Positions 7,298 to 16,226 of a stretch of 36,273 nucleotides of DNA are shown here, one piece after another; within the stretch, counting starts at the first letter, position 1, and every line of letters begins with the position of its first letter. Under the pieces are notes generated by a model, which saw only the letters and a list, made by a program, of their open reading frames with translations, did not search any database and had not been told where the DNA came from. The position numbers were made by a program, and so were the translations under genes. Source of the stretch: Sphingomonas sp. PR090111-T3T-6A (GTDB taxonomy: Bacteria > Pseudomonadota > Alphaproteobacteria > Sphingomonadales > Sphingomonadaceae); the NCBI RefSeq assembly GCF_000383095.1, contig NZ_AORL01000007.1:1-36273 (forward strand), read 5' to 3'.

Positions 7298-9184
7298 ATG
7301 AGTGAAATTCGAGCCGTGCGATTTTCCGATCAGCCTATCCAGGGAGAAAGCCTTCCGGGCTTCATCACGCGCATTGCCGCAGAAAACGTCCTTGGAAACA
7401 CTAGGCACATATTCCGCTCAGCTGGGTATCGGAGCGATCATCGGCCCGGGGGCACTAGCCTGCGCGACCACGAGCATATCCCCAGGCTCTCAGCGGTCTT
7501 GAAGGTACGGCCGGAAGCATTGGCCCCCCTGCTCAACAGCGGAAACGAATCTGGCCTCGCACATAAATGGCGATCTTTCGGTGGGTCCGTGGTTCTCGAC
7601 CTCGATCTTTCCTATCGGTACCGTCGATGGTCTTCCCTTGCTCTATCGAGGGCGCCATTCGACCGGATGGCGTGGGCCCATCAGCTCACACCCTATTGCA
7701 TCGAGACCGGTGAGCTTCTTGTCGAACTTTGCCCCCGATGCTCCAAGCGACTGCGCTGGGGCAAGGTGGTCGCGATCGATCAGTGCGAGCACTGCGAAGC
7801 CGACCTGAAAGCATTCCCTGCAGCTATCGTCGATTCCGAGACGCGTCGCAGAATCAATCCTCTTCTCGCGCTCATCAATCCTGATCCACGGATTCATGAG
7901 CCCGCCTCATCGCTGTTGGATCATCGTCTTCGAGACCTGGACCGCGGTATTGCTTTCGAGCTGGCCATCCGCCTGTCGGCGCTCTGCGACGTACCCGGCA
8001 ATTTGCCTGTACGGTCCAAGCTCAAAACCCTTCCCCTTCCGCAGAAGCTGGCGTTTTTGAGTAGAGCAGCTTCCATACTTCGAAGCTGGCCGGATGAGTG
8101 GCACCGTGAGATCCACGATACGGTGCACGCAATCGGCATCCTCGAAGCGGCCCAACGGTTCCAAGGGTTTCGTGACGGAGTCAGCCGAGGTACGTTTCCA
8201 GCTGGGCTAAGGCCAGCACTCGAAAAGCATATTCCGGAAATCGTCAACTCGAAGCCAAGCTTCTATTCTACGCTCAAGTTCTTCCCAACCTTGATTGGCG
8301 TAGCGGAGACCCAGAAGCGGCTAGGCCTACGACCAAAAGAATTTGCGGCACTCCATCAGGCTGGTTTCATCAACGCTAAGGTTTCCGCGACGCGCGGTCA
8401 CCGCATCTCGGCAGCTTTTGAAGCCGCCGAGATTGATGTCCTTGCCAATAATTTGCGAGATCGCGTTGACGTCGCGACCGTGGCTGAGAAGATCGGAAGC
8501 ACTCACGCAGCAGTCGACCAACTCGTGGCTCTGGGGCTTGTGACTGAGGTCGACCATCCCATCGTCAAAGCCCATCATAAAAGGAAGCAAATTTTGCCTT
8601 CAAGCTTTGAGCTGATGCTGCAAAAGCTGCACTCCAATAAGTGTACCATGCGCGAACCCACGATTAGCCTCCGCGCTTTACTTCAGGGCATCGGGGGGCG
8701 CGAGAAGCCCATTGGCCCCATATTCCGGGAGATGCTTGGCAAGGCACTCCCTTACAGCATCGAGCCGCGCGGAAAAATGCTGATTGATCAGGTCCATATC
8801 CCCAAAAAGGATGCGGCGCGCGTGAGAAAAATGCACTTCGACGAAAATAGCGCGCGCTTCAAACCGGAAATGCGAATCTCACAACGAGACGCCATCATCA
8901 TTCTAAACATTACCCCACCGGCGATGTCCGTCGCGATGAACTCGATATTCGTTGCATATGTTCACGACGACAAAAAGCTTGATCGTGATGCAGTACTTAA
9001 TGTCGCCATGTCGCGAATCTCCCGGAGCGAGATAAATTCTCGGTGGATTGACGACCTGAGACAAATCTCTCCGGATTTCAGTGTCATCAATCTACCGAAA
9101 ATCGATGCCCTCGGACGTGATCGAGCCGCCGTAGAGGCCTACTTCGGCGACTCGGTTGATCAAGAAATTCCGTCAACAGCATGA
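7298..9184 (+). CDS. tniQ: TniQ/TnsD-like target-selection protein
   Basis: 628 residues, starting five bases after tnsC. The N-terminus has the TniQ signature (GESLPGFITRIAAENVLG, residues 16-33). A zinc ribbon follows, with Cys145-x2-Cys148 and Cys163-x2-Cys166 (LCPRCSKRL and QCEHCEADL). The remaining 460 residues include HTH-like stretches (RLGLRPKEFAALHQAGF; VDVATVAEKIGSTHAAVDQL) and are far longer than in the short TniQ of CRISPR-associated elements. That length points to a TnsD-type protein that reads a specific attachment sequence. Which chromosomal site it recognises cannot be told from the window. It is the only TniQ-family gene seen. Confidence 0.88.
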   Translation: MSEIRAVRFSDQPIQGESLPGFITRIAAENVLGNTRHIFRSAGYRSDHRPGGTSLRDHEHIPRLSAVLKVRPEALAPLLNSGNESGLAHKWRSFGGSVVLDLDLSYRYRRWSSLALSRAPFDRMAWAHQLTPYCIETGELLVELCPRCSKRLRWGKVVAIDQCEHCEADLKAFPAAIVDSETRRRINPLLALINPDPRIHEPASSLLDHRLRDLDRGIAFELAIRLSALCDVPGNLPVRSKLKTLPLPQKLAFLSRAASILRSWPDEWHREIHDTVHAIGILEAAQRFQGFRDGVSRGTFPAGLRPALEKHIPEIVNSKPSFYSTLKFFPTLIGVAETQKRLGLRPKEFAALHQAGFINAKVSATRGHRISAAFEAAEIDVLANNLRDRVDVATVAEKIGSTHAAVDQLVALGLVTEVDHPIVKAHHKRKQILPSSFELMLQKLHSNKCTMREPTISLRALLQGIGGREKPIGPIFREMLGKALPYSIEPRGKMLIDQVHIPKKDAARVRKMHFDENSARFKPEMRISQRDAIIILNITPPAMSVAMNSIFVAYVHDDKKLDRDAVLNVAMSRISRSEINSRWIDDLRQISPDFSVINLPKIDALGRDRAAVEAYFGDSVDQEIPSTA

Positions 9185-9215
9185 TGCCTTCGACACCATC
9201 CCCAGTGTCACGGAT

Positions 9216-9240
9216 TGAGGTGCGGGTGCCCCGCACCTCA
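9216..9240 (+). terminator. Hairpin after the tns operon
   Basis: TGAGGTGCGGG and CCCGCACCTCA form a perfect 11-bp stem with a TGC loop, beginning 32 bases after the tniQ stop. No T-run follows, so it may be a Rho-assisted terminator or an mRNA-stabilising hairpin at the end of tnsABC-tniQ. Confidence 0.6.
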
Positions 9241-9788
9241 GCTTGAGGCATCGTCGCCGCCCTAATCGCTGCACATCGGTGATGACCAAGTGATGGCTCC
9301 GAAACCCGCGATATCGTCCGTTGTAATGCCATGCGCGAGCAGCTCAAATTGCTCACAGACGGCAGCATCGAGGCCGTGAGCCACCGCCGGCTCGCGGATC
9401 GCGCAAATGCTAAAGGCCCGCCCGGACATGATCGCAATCCGCAAAACCCGACATAAGGAGTTGCTCGGCGCGGCCGGGATCGAGCCTCTGAGACCGTTCT
9501 AGACGCTGTTCGTCCAGGACATCGTTTTAAAGGACCCCGCGCCGTCCGGGCCGGACGCTCGCGCCCCGCCGTCAGCCAAGATCGAGACGCATCATCCCGT
9601 CCGCCGGCGGTGCCGACGTTGCCGCTGATCAGCACCAACAGCAGCAGCGGCAGCAAGACCAGCATCCTGGGCGCCGGCGGCCGAGCCAAGGCCGGTACCG
9701 GCCGATGCCGATGATCGTCGTCAGCGAGAAGGCGGCGGGGGAGGTGGGACGCCCCGCCCCCGCTGGCGCGGTCGTCTCGCGTCCCGCC
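9241..9788. other. Intergenic stretch without a convincing gene
   Basis: About 550 bases between the tns hairpin and the cargo. A 60-codon minus-strand frame (9444-9262) contains the protein-like LDAAVCEQFELLAHGITTDD and could be a gene remnant. A short plus-strand frame at 9429 (MIAIRKTRHKELLGAAGIEP) is likewise unsupported. The rest (9540-9780) is very GC-rich with short CAG/CGG runs. It may be a junction scar between the transposition module and its cargo. Confidence 0.35.
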
Positions 9789-10709
9789 CTACCGAACCCC
9801 GTGCCGATAGGTCGCACGGCGCTCCAGGAAATAGCGACCGATATCGAACAGCGGGTCCGCCCAGCGGTGCAGGGCCAAGCTGTCCGCCCTTCTGGCCGCC
9901 ACCACCTCCGCCATCTGCGGCAGCACCATCATCGCCGGAACGTCCGAACCCCTGCCTCCCGGTCCGCGCTTTGGCGGGAGATACAGGTAGCGCGGATCGA
10001 CCGCCTGCAGCGCCTCGAACGCCACGTCCAGGTGGGGATCGTCCTTGCAGAACAGAACGCGGTCCGTGTGGCACAGATGATCCAGCGCTGAGGCGTCGAG
10101 ATGATAAGGCGTGACCCGCGCCGACACCTCCTCCACGCGCGGCAGGCAACGCTTGTGGATATCGACGAACTGCTGCAGCCGCCACCACAGCGCGAGGCGG
10201 TGAGATGCGCCATGGTGGTTCAGGATAATGTAGCAATCATCCCATGTCTGGTGCGCCAGCGGGAATATGTCGCGTTCGCTCCCCACCAGCTGCGTCTGGA
10301 TCGATTGCCACAGCCTCTCCCCCTCCGCCTGGTCCAACGGGCCAAATGTCTCGACATGCGCGAAGGCGTCCCCGGGGCAGAGGTTCATCTGCTCCGGCAG
10401 GCGCGCGATGTTGAAGGCGAACGGGCCGTTCACCTGCAAGACGCCCTGGATCGAATTGACCGGAACCCGGGCTTCGAACATCTCCCCCGGCTTGATCAGC
10501 GACCGGAGCGCCTCAATCGCGGGATGCTTCCGCGTTCCCGCGTCGCTCACCACGCCATCGACGAGACCCTCCATCACGTAGAACGGGATGTCATTGTCGG
10601 GATGAATGGGACTGCAATAGACTAGGCTGATCGCCAGGCACGCTTCGACGGCCGCGGCATGTCTGGCGCTCACCACCTCGTCGTGCGGTGCCTTGAACCA
10701 ATTTTTCAT
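9789..10709 (-). CDS. Hypothetical protein, downstream partner of STAND nuclease gene
   Basis: 306 residues from ATG 10709, chosen over the ATG-like start at 10757 because GAGGAG lies nine bases upstream. It begins MKNWFKAPHDEVVSARHA and is a soluble mixed alpha/beta-looking protein with several His and Trp residues (LNHHGASHRLALWWRLQQF; ALHRWADPLFDIGRYFLE). It has no P-loop, no clear nuclease triad and no membrane helix. It is co-directional with and 86 bp after the large NTPase gene, so the two are probably co-transcribed and may function together as effector, regulator or immunity factor. I do not recognise the family. Confidence 0.65.
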   Translation of the reverse strand: MKNWFKAPHDEVVSARHAAAVEACLAISLVYCSPIHPDNDIPFYVMEGLVDGVVSDAGTRKHPAIEALRSLIKPGEMFEARVPVNSIQGVLQVNGPFAFNIARLPEQMNLCPGDAFAHVETFGPLDQAEGERLWQSIQTQLVGSERDIFPLAHQTWDDCYIILNHHGASHRLALWWRLQQFVDIHKRCLPRVEEVSARVTPYHLDASALDHLCHTDRVLFCKDDPHLDVAFEALQAVDPRYLYLPPKRGPGGRGSDVPAMMVLPQMAEVVAARRADSLALHRWADPLFDIGRYFLERRATYRHGVR

Positions 10710-10795
10710 ACGGTGGGACTCCTCGTGGAAAACAAGCCCGCCGCGGTCCACGGCCAAGTGGAGCGCGCGACCGACACGGCCGGCTGGCGCGTCGA

Positions 10796-13700
10796 TCAGG
10801 ACGAGTCATCCTCCTCCTCCTCCTCCTCCTCCTCGCCCTCCGGCTCCGGCTCGCCAAGAAACGCCGCCAGCTGCTTCTTCGAGGGCTTAGCGAAGCTCTC
10901 GAAACGCTCGAGGTCAACGAGATCGTTCCCGTGCGAAAAGAACAACCGGGTGAAGGCAAGGCGTCCGCCGAAGCCCTCCGATCGCGTCTCCCCATAGGCG
11001 CTCTTCTCGCCGGCGACGGCCCAGATGGCGATGAGGCCCTGTCGCTGCAGGAGGTCTAGAAAGGCCGCGCGGTCGACCAGCGCGGCGCTGCGCCCATTCA
11101 TCGACACCGACGGATCCATGAACCGCGTCGTCCCGCCCGCGTCCCGATACTCGATCGACCGACCGTCGGTCAGGCGCAGGCCCAACCCGTCCATCAGCCA
11201 TTTGGCGGGAAGGTGCAGGTTGATGTTCTCGCTGATCGACCCGTCATAGCCATTCGCTTCCGCGATATATTCGGCCGTCGTCGGCCGCACCGTGAGCGTC
11301 GGCACGCCCTCGCCCCATCGGCCGCGAACCTGCCAGTCCTCGATCCAGTCGTCATGGTCGGGGTCGAGCGTCCGCCACGGGAACTCCCCGAGCAGAATCC
11401 CGAAGTCCGCGCCCTCCGCAGACGGTAGCGCCGAGGGATCGGTCAACGACTCCGCGATCAGCATCGACAGCGCGGCGGAAAAATCCTCCTTCCGCACCAC
11501 CATGCAGCCGACCCGCCGCCAGGCCTCGCAATGCATCTCGTCCGTTGGCCCGCTCCAGGTCTCGAACCCCTTCAGCACCAGCCAATCCCGCCCATCGAAC
11601 GGAGACGTCACCGCAATATTGTCGTCGCCGTCGAGAATGTCGTCGGATCCATGCAACCAGGCGATCGCCTCCGCCGGCGTGCGCGCCGTCAGGCCCGGCT
11701 CGGCGCCGATCCAGAACGCCTTGCTGTCGAAGCGCCGCCAGCCATCGTCCTGGGTGCGGTCGAGCAACAGCGACGGGTCAATGTTGCGCAGGCGATCATA
11801 GGCGCCGCGATCCGGCAGGGGCTCGAGATTGTCGGCCATCCGCGCTGCCAGCTCATAAAGCGCCAGCCATTGATATTTCTTGCCGATCCGCTCGACATCA
11901 TGGCGATGCCGATCGCTGCGGCGACCGCGATCGAACGCGCCATGCCGCTCCTGCGTCCACCCCAGCGCATGGGCCCGCATTGTCACCCAGCGGCGCGCCC
12001 ACCCGAGATTGAACTCCGCCGGCCCGCGTCGCGCCCATCGCGACGCCCGGCCTCCCGCACGCCAATGCTCCGCCTGCGTCCGCCAATGTTCGAAAGCTTC
12101 CGGTCCCACCACCGCCTTGAAGTGCGCCTTCGCAGCCTCGATGCGCTTGCGCGCATCGGGGTTCAGAAAGCCGCGATCGCCATGCTCCTGCGCCATCGTC
12201 CGCACCAGCGCGTCATGGGCCTGCTTCATCTCGGGCGTCGCAGAGGCGTCGAACCGCGCGAACCAGGTCGCCCGGAGATCGTCGATGGTGGGAAGCGGAT
12301 CGGTTCCGATCGGAGCCGGGCTCCAGTCCTTCACTACCGACTCCAGCACATAGCGCGCGAAATCGCCATTGTCGCACGACGCAACGATTTCATTGCGCGC
12401 CAGGAAGCCGTCGCTCCGACTTCGAGTGAAGCCCGCGATGATCTCGTCCGGGACCTGCTCGATCGGCCAAGCACTGCGGAAAGGGCCTTCGAGGTCGGCG
12501 CGCTCGAGCGTCTCGACCGTCGCGCCCCTGTCCCGGGCATAGGCGATCAATCCCGCCGCATGTTGCCGCAGGAGCGCGTTGGCGGGCGGCGCCCGATCGG
12601 CGAAGAGGTGCCAATACAGGCTGAGCGCGACAGTCATGAGCTCGGAGTCCGCCCACCGCCCCTGCAGCGCCGCCCCATAGAGCGCCGCCACCACTCGCTC
12701 AGTCACATAGACGTCGTCGACCAGCCGGAAGCTATCCCAAATCTGGAAGGCCAGCAGGCCGCGATCGGCGAACAGCGCGACCAACGCCTTGGTCGCCCGA
12801 TCACGTAGTACGCGGCTCGAGGCAGAGAGGAACCAAGCGAGCTGCGTCGCCGCAAGCTCCGCGCGCTCGGGCACGACCCGCGACTGGTCGACATTCCAGG
12901 CCCAGCGGACCAGGTTCTGCGCCCGCCGCGATGTGGCGAGATGAACCGACCACCATGCATCCCGGTCCGGCATCGGCCGTGCCCTCAACGCCTCGTCGAG
13001 GAAACGCACGTTGAAGGGATGGTGCGGTTCGGTCGCCAGCGCGATAAGCGTCTCCAGCCGCGATGCCTCGTCGCCTAGGGCGACGCACAGCTCCCAAGTG
13101 CGCGCGGTGAAGGCGTCGGGCCGACGGGCCAGAAGGCTATGTTCGAACGGCGCGGTCAGCCACAGCCCGTCCGGCAGGCCGGGAAGATCGGCCAGCTCCA
13201 CGCCAAAGCGTTCGGGCAGCTGGACCGCCAGCGCCTCGAGCAGGCCTTCAACGATCTCGGACCCGGGATCCGACAACGCATCACGCAGCGGCGTGCCAGC
13301 AGCACACGCCGGTGACCTCGCGCCGACCACAAGGCTGCGATCCAGCAAATCCGACACGATCGCATGATCGCCGACCCGCTCGAAGGTGAAGCGAACCACC
13401 TGATCCGCGCCGGGGCTCGAGACATCGTCCTGTTCGACCGACAGCAGGCCCTCATTCTCCAGCTGGAACAGCAGATCACGCCCGAGGTCATCGCCGTCAT
13501 GGACGGCCCGGACCAGCGCGTCCGCGCGCTCGAAGCCGACCTGCCCCCGCCCCTTGGCCGCCATCTCGCGCGCCAGCAAGCGCGTCGCCTTGGCGGCCAG
13601 CTCACGCCGCGGCGCTGTGCCCAGGGCACCGTCGACCCGACGCGCGACCGCGCCATGATAGAGGCTGAGCACGTCGCTGATGCTGCCCAGATTCTCCGGC

Positions 13701-15250
13701 AGCAGCACCTCGCCGTCCGCGCGCAGCGCATCGCAGGTCAGCCGCAGGAACAGCGGATTGCACAGCTCGTCGAGCTGGACAGGGCTTTCCGGCACACTGA
13801 TGCCGCGCCGCGCGAGATAGCGGATGACATCTTCATCGTCGAAGCCGACATGGTCCACGCGCGGCAGGCGAGTCCGGTCGAGCGTGGCCGGCACAACGAT
13901 CGGCTCATAGGTCGTGCGGCAGGACAGCACCACAGCGATCCACGGGAAGTCACGAAGGTCGTTGAGCAGACCGGGCAGCCGCTCGGGCCAGATTTGCTGC
14001 CCGTTCTTCTCGTTCAGGGCATCGATCGCAATCAGCGTCCGGACACCCGATGCCTCCCCCGCCGCATTGAGCGCGCCGAGGAACTGCTTCGTCTGGAGAT
14101 GATGCGGCAGATCGAGATCCCGCCGAATCTCACCCCATGGCTCTGCATCCGGGAGCTTGCCACCCAGCACCATCAGCGCCGGGCGTCCCTGGGCCAGTTG
14201 ATAGGCGCAGGCATCGGCGAGCAGATGCGACTTACCGGTTCCTGCATCACCGACCACGAGAAAGGCGCGAATATCGAGATGCCTCCACCGATCCTCGTCC
14301 AGATCGCGGCGTACCGATCGCAGCACCTCCGCCAGACGATGAATCGCCACCATCTCCCGCGACGGGCTTTCGATCTCCTCCGTCCCGCGACGGGTCTCGA
14401 TCCACCCTAGGGTGCTGCCGAGCGCGACGTCGATGCGCGCGACCAGCGCGTCTAGCGGGAACGGAGTTGCGGTTTCGGCGGCGAGACGCCGTAACTCGCT
14501 CGCCAGCGCCGACGCGGCCGCCACGACAGGCCTGGTGGCCTCATCCTCTGCCGGCGCAAGACGCGTCTCGATCTTCGACGCCAGCGCCTTCAGATCGCCG
14601 AAGATCGTTGGGTCGCGCAGTGAGCCGAGAATGGTCTGTCGCACCGGCAGATCAACATGGCTCTCCGGACTGTAGCGATCGCCAAGGCCCGCCTTGGTGC
14701 GCTCAAAGGCCTTCTTGAACCACGCGTTAGTCAGCATCTCCTGGTCGAACCAGAAGGCGACCCGCCCCGCCGACCGGGGGGTGCTGTCGGTCAGCCGCAG
14801 CTTAAGACGATGCGCGTCCCACCAATCGATCTCGATCACCCGACCTGATGACGCGGCCTCACGGATCCGGCCTTCGCGCCATGCGTCCCATTTGCTCAAC
14901 GCCGTGTGCACCCCATCCCGGCGCGGATCCGAGATGTCGAACGGAAAACAGGCGATGAAACGACGCATGGCGGGATGTCGGGCGAGCGCCCGGGTGAGCG
15001 ACCCGTCGAGCGATCCGATCATGCTGGCGAAGTCCGAATAATATTTTACCTGCCAGCCAGTTTCGGCCCCATCGGCATGGGTGACGAAGCATTCCACGCC
15101 CCCGTCGCCACCTCGGCCCTTACGGTCGAAGCGCACGCGGTCCGCGATTGGTTCATCGCTGGCTAGCTGGCAACACAACTCTTCGAACGCATCGGCCTGC
15201 GTCCCATGATGATGGCGGATCCGGTCGAAATCGATATCGGGAAGCGACAT
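10796..15250 (-). CDS. Large STAND NTPase with N-terminal nuclease domain (Avs-like)
   Basis: 1484 residues. The N-terminal 160 residues look like a PD-(D/E)XK nuclease: AFEELCCQLA (21-30), DRKGRGGDGGVECF (42-55) and WQVKYY (66-71). A P-loop NTPase follows, with Walker A VVGDAGTGKSHLL (332-344), Walker B RTLIAIDALNEK (404-415) and the sensor-like SCRTTYEP. The remaining 900 residues are helix-rich with Trp- and Leu-spaced repeats, as expected of a sensor domain. This nuclease-STAND-repeat order matches the Avs/AVAST class, whose members bind a conserved phage protein and then cut DNA. Membership of a particular Avs subtype is not claimed. The tail is highly acidic (EPEPEGEEEEEEEE). ATG 15250 has no clear ribosome binding site. 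Confidence 0.8.
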   Translation of the reverse strand: MSLPDIDFDRIRHHHGTQADAFEELCCQLASDEPIADRVRFDRKGRGGDGGVECFVTHADGAETGWQVKYYSDFASMIGSLDGSLTRALARHPAMRRFIACFPFDISDPRRDGVHTALSKWDAWREGRIREAASSGRVIEIDWWDAHRLKLRLTDSTPRSAGRVAFWFDQEMLTNAWFKKAFERTKAGLGDRYSPESHVDLPVRQTILGSLRDPTIFGDLKALASKIETRLAPAEDEATRPVVAAASALASELRRLAAETATPFPLDALVARIDVALGSTLGWIETRRGTEEIESPSREMVAIHRLAEVLRSVRRDLDEDRWRHLDIRAFLVVGDAGTGKSHLLADACAYQLAQGRPALMVLGGKLPDAEPWGEIRRDLDLPHHLQTKQFLGALNAAGEASGVRTLIAIDALNEKNGQQIWPERLPGLLNDLRDFPWIAVVLSCRTTYEPIVVPATLDRTRLPRVDHVGFDDEDVIRYLARRGISVPESPVQLDELCNPLFLRLTCDALRADGEVLLPENLGSISDVLSLYHGAVARRVDGALGTAPRRELAAKATRLLAREMAAKGRGQVGFERADALVRAVHDGDDLGRDLLFQLENEGLLSVEQDDVSSPGADQVVRFTFERVGDHAIVSDLLDRSLVVGARSPACAAGTPLRDALSDPGSEIVEGLLEALAVQLPERFGVELADLPGLPDGLWLTAPFEHSLLARRPDAFTARTWELCVALGDEASRLETLIALATEPHHPFNVRFLDEALRARPMPDRDAWWSVHLATSRRAQNLVRWAWNVDQSRVVPERAELAATQLAWFLSASSRVLRDRATKALVALFADRGLLAFQIWDSFRLVDDVYVTERVVAALYGAALQGRWADSELMTVALSLYWHLFADRAPPANALLRQHAAGLIAYARDRGATVETLERADLEGPFRSAWPIEQVPDEIIAGFTRSRSDGFLARNEIVASCDNGDFARYVLESVVKDWSPAPIGTDPLPTIDDLRATWFARFDASATPEMKQAHDALVRTMAQEHGDRGFLNPDARKRIEAAKAHFKAVVGPEAFEHWRTQAEHWRAGGRASRWARRGPAEFNLGWARRWVTMRAHALGWTQERHGAFDRGRRSDRHRHDVERIGKKYQWLALYELAARMADNLEPLPDRGAYDRLRNIDPSLLLDRTQDDGWRRFDSKAFWIGAEPGLTARTPAEAIAWLHGSDDILDGDDNIAVTSPFDGRDWLVLKGFETWSGPTDEMHCEAWRRVGCMVVRKEDFSAALSMLIAESLTDPSALPSAEGADFGILLGEFPWRTLDPDHDDWIEDWQVRGRWGEGVPTLTVRPTTAEYIAEANGYDGSISENINLHLPAKWLMDGLGLRLTDGRSIEYRDAGGTTRFMDPSVSMNGRSAALVDRAAFLDLLQRQGLIAIWAVAGEKSAYGETRSEGFGGRLAFTRLFFSHGNDLVDLERFESFAKPSKKQLAAFLGEPEPEGEEEEEEEEDDSS
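10809..10832. repeat. (TCC)8 trinucleotide repeat
   Basis: Eight TCC units on the plus strand encode the eight consecutive Glu residues in the acidic tail of the large NTPase on the minus strand. Slippage would change tail length in whole codons without shifting the frame. Confidence 0.9.
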
Positions 15251-15557
15251 AAGGCAGGCTAATTATCCAATTTGAACTTGGCCGATGATCTTGCGGATGC
15301 ACACAGCAGATATAGCGGCAATATAGAAGTCCCCAAAGGTGCCGATGCCCAATATCTCGATTAAAATTCTTCCATCCATTCGATGTCACTCGCATCAATC
15401 GGCGTGAGATGTCCGCGTGAATGCGATCGCATCCTGATCTTGTCTGGCTATCCAGACCTCGCTTTAGATAGGATGACGCGTCCATCACGAGCCAGCCCGA
15501 ACATACCGGGCTTAGCCAGATGAGATCGCGAAGATTGTTGCATTTCTCCAACCTGAT
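15251..15557. other. Intergenic stretch with two small hairpins
   Basis: No convincing gene is seen in these 307 bases. Two hairpins are present: AGCCCG-N7-CGGGCT (15494-15512) and GTCTGG-CTAT-CCAGAC (15442-15457). Read on the minus strand they follow the two small genes ending at 15558, so the first could act as their terminator, though no T-run follows. The part nearest 15250 is mildly AT-rich and may hold the promoter of the large NTPase gene. Confidence 0.35.
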
Positions 15558-15746
15558 TCATCGCTCTCTAGTTACACGCTCGTATGCGGGTGCGCTTTCG
15601 CAAGCGATCGCCGCCGGTCGCCTCCTCATGTTCCACGCGCGAAACCAGGGATCTCCCTCGGCGATGGTTCGAGCAACCGGCATATCCGGCGAAAAGTCAC
15701 GGATATGGCGGGGTACCGGCTGCTTGCCCTTGCGTCGCTTTCCCAT
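15558..15746 (-). CDS. Small basic protein, 62 aa
   Basis: Its ATG overlaps the stop of the upstream 69-codon gene (TGATG at 15746), a hallmark of translational coupling. The product is very basic (MGKRRKGKQPVPRHIRDF) and contains DPWFRAWNMRRRP. No family is recognised. Coding status rests mainly on the coupling; it could be a DNA- or RNA-binding accessory protein, but that is a guess. Confidence 0.45.
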   Translation of the reverse strand: MGKRRKGKQPVPRHIRDFSPDMPVARTIAEGDPWFRAWNMRRRPAAIACESAPAYERVTRER

Positions 15747-15955
15747 CAGATCAGCGCCAGCTGCTCGGCCCGGTCCATCAGTATGGGACGCGCCCGCAGC
15801 GCGGCCTCGACCGCCTGGCGATAATGAACCGTTTCCCGGCGCTCAGCTTCCGCGAACGGAACCGCGCCGTTCCATTCCTCGCCCGGATAGACGGCGTCGT
15901 AAATTTCCTGGACGGCGGCACGTAGCCGCGCGTCATGCTGCAAGCGCTGCGGCAT
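15746..15955 (-). CDS. Small conserved protein, 69 aa
   Basis: The start at ATG 15955 is supported by AAGGAG nine bases upstream. The product is acidic and helical (FAEAERRETVHYRQAVEAAL). A closely similar reading frame lies at 29629-29752 on the same strand, which shows that this sequence family is conserved and recurs within the window. It is transcribed divergently from the AAA15 ATPase gene at 16227 across 271 bp. No known family is recognised. Its recurrence beside defence modules suggests an accessory or filler gene of this element type. Confidence 0.65.
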   Translation of the reverse strand: MPQRLQHDARLRAAVQEIYDAVYPGEEWNGAVPFAEAERRETVHYRQAVEAALRARPILMDRAEQLALI

Positions 15956-16226
15956 CGCTATTGCTCCTTAACGGTTCCGCCGACTCGGCGGCTCGCTCAA
16001 TGATAGAACAAACGAGGAACACCAAAAAGGAGGCGATCATCGGACGTTCCTCGCCGAGAGGCGCGCCCGCATCCGCCAGCCACGGCTCAGGATGCGTTTT
16101 CACCCGGACATCCGCATCCATCCGGCGAAACCCCAGATGCCAGCTCAAAGCGTCTCTCGAGCGACCTTTAACGTGATATCGTTGAATGTCGGGCAAAACG
16201 AGCTATGCTGTCGTACGAGGTCGCCC

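Noticed and set aside
9087-9689. 200-codon minus-strand frame with a Leu-rich N-terminus resembling a signal peptide
   Set aside because: The hydrophobic run comes from a CAG/CTG-like repeat, the frame runs antisense into the end of tniQ, and the rest is low-complexity.
11531-12808. 425-codon plus-strand open frame
   Set aside because: It lies fully antisense to the 1484-residue NTPase gene, is extremely Arg/Pro-rich and has no motifs; it is a shadow of GC-rich coding.
13364-14410. 348-codon plus-strand open frame
   Set aside because: Antisense to the P-loop and nuclease-linker part of the same NTPase gene; no domain is recognisable.
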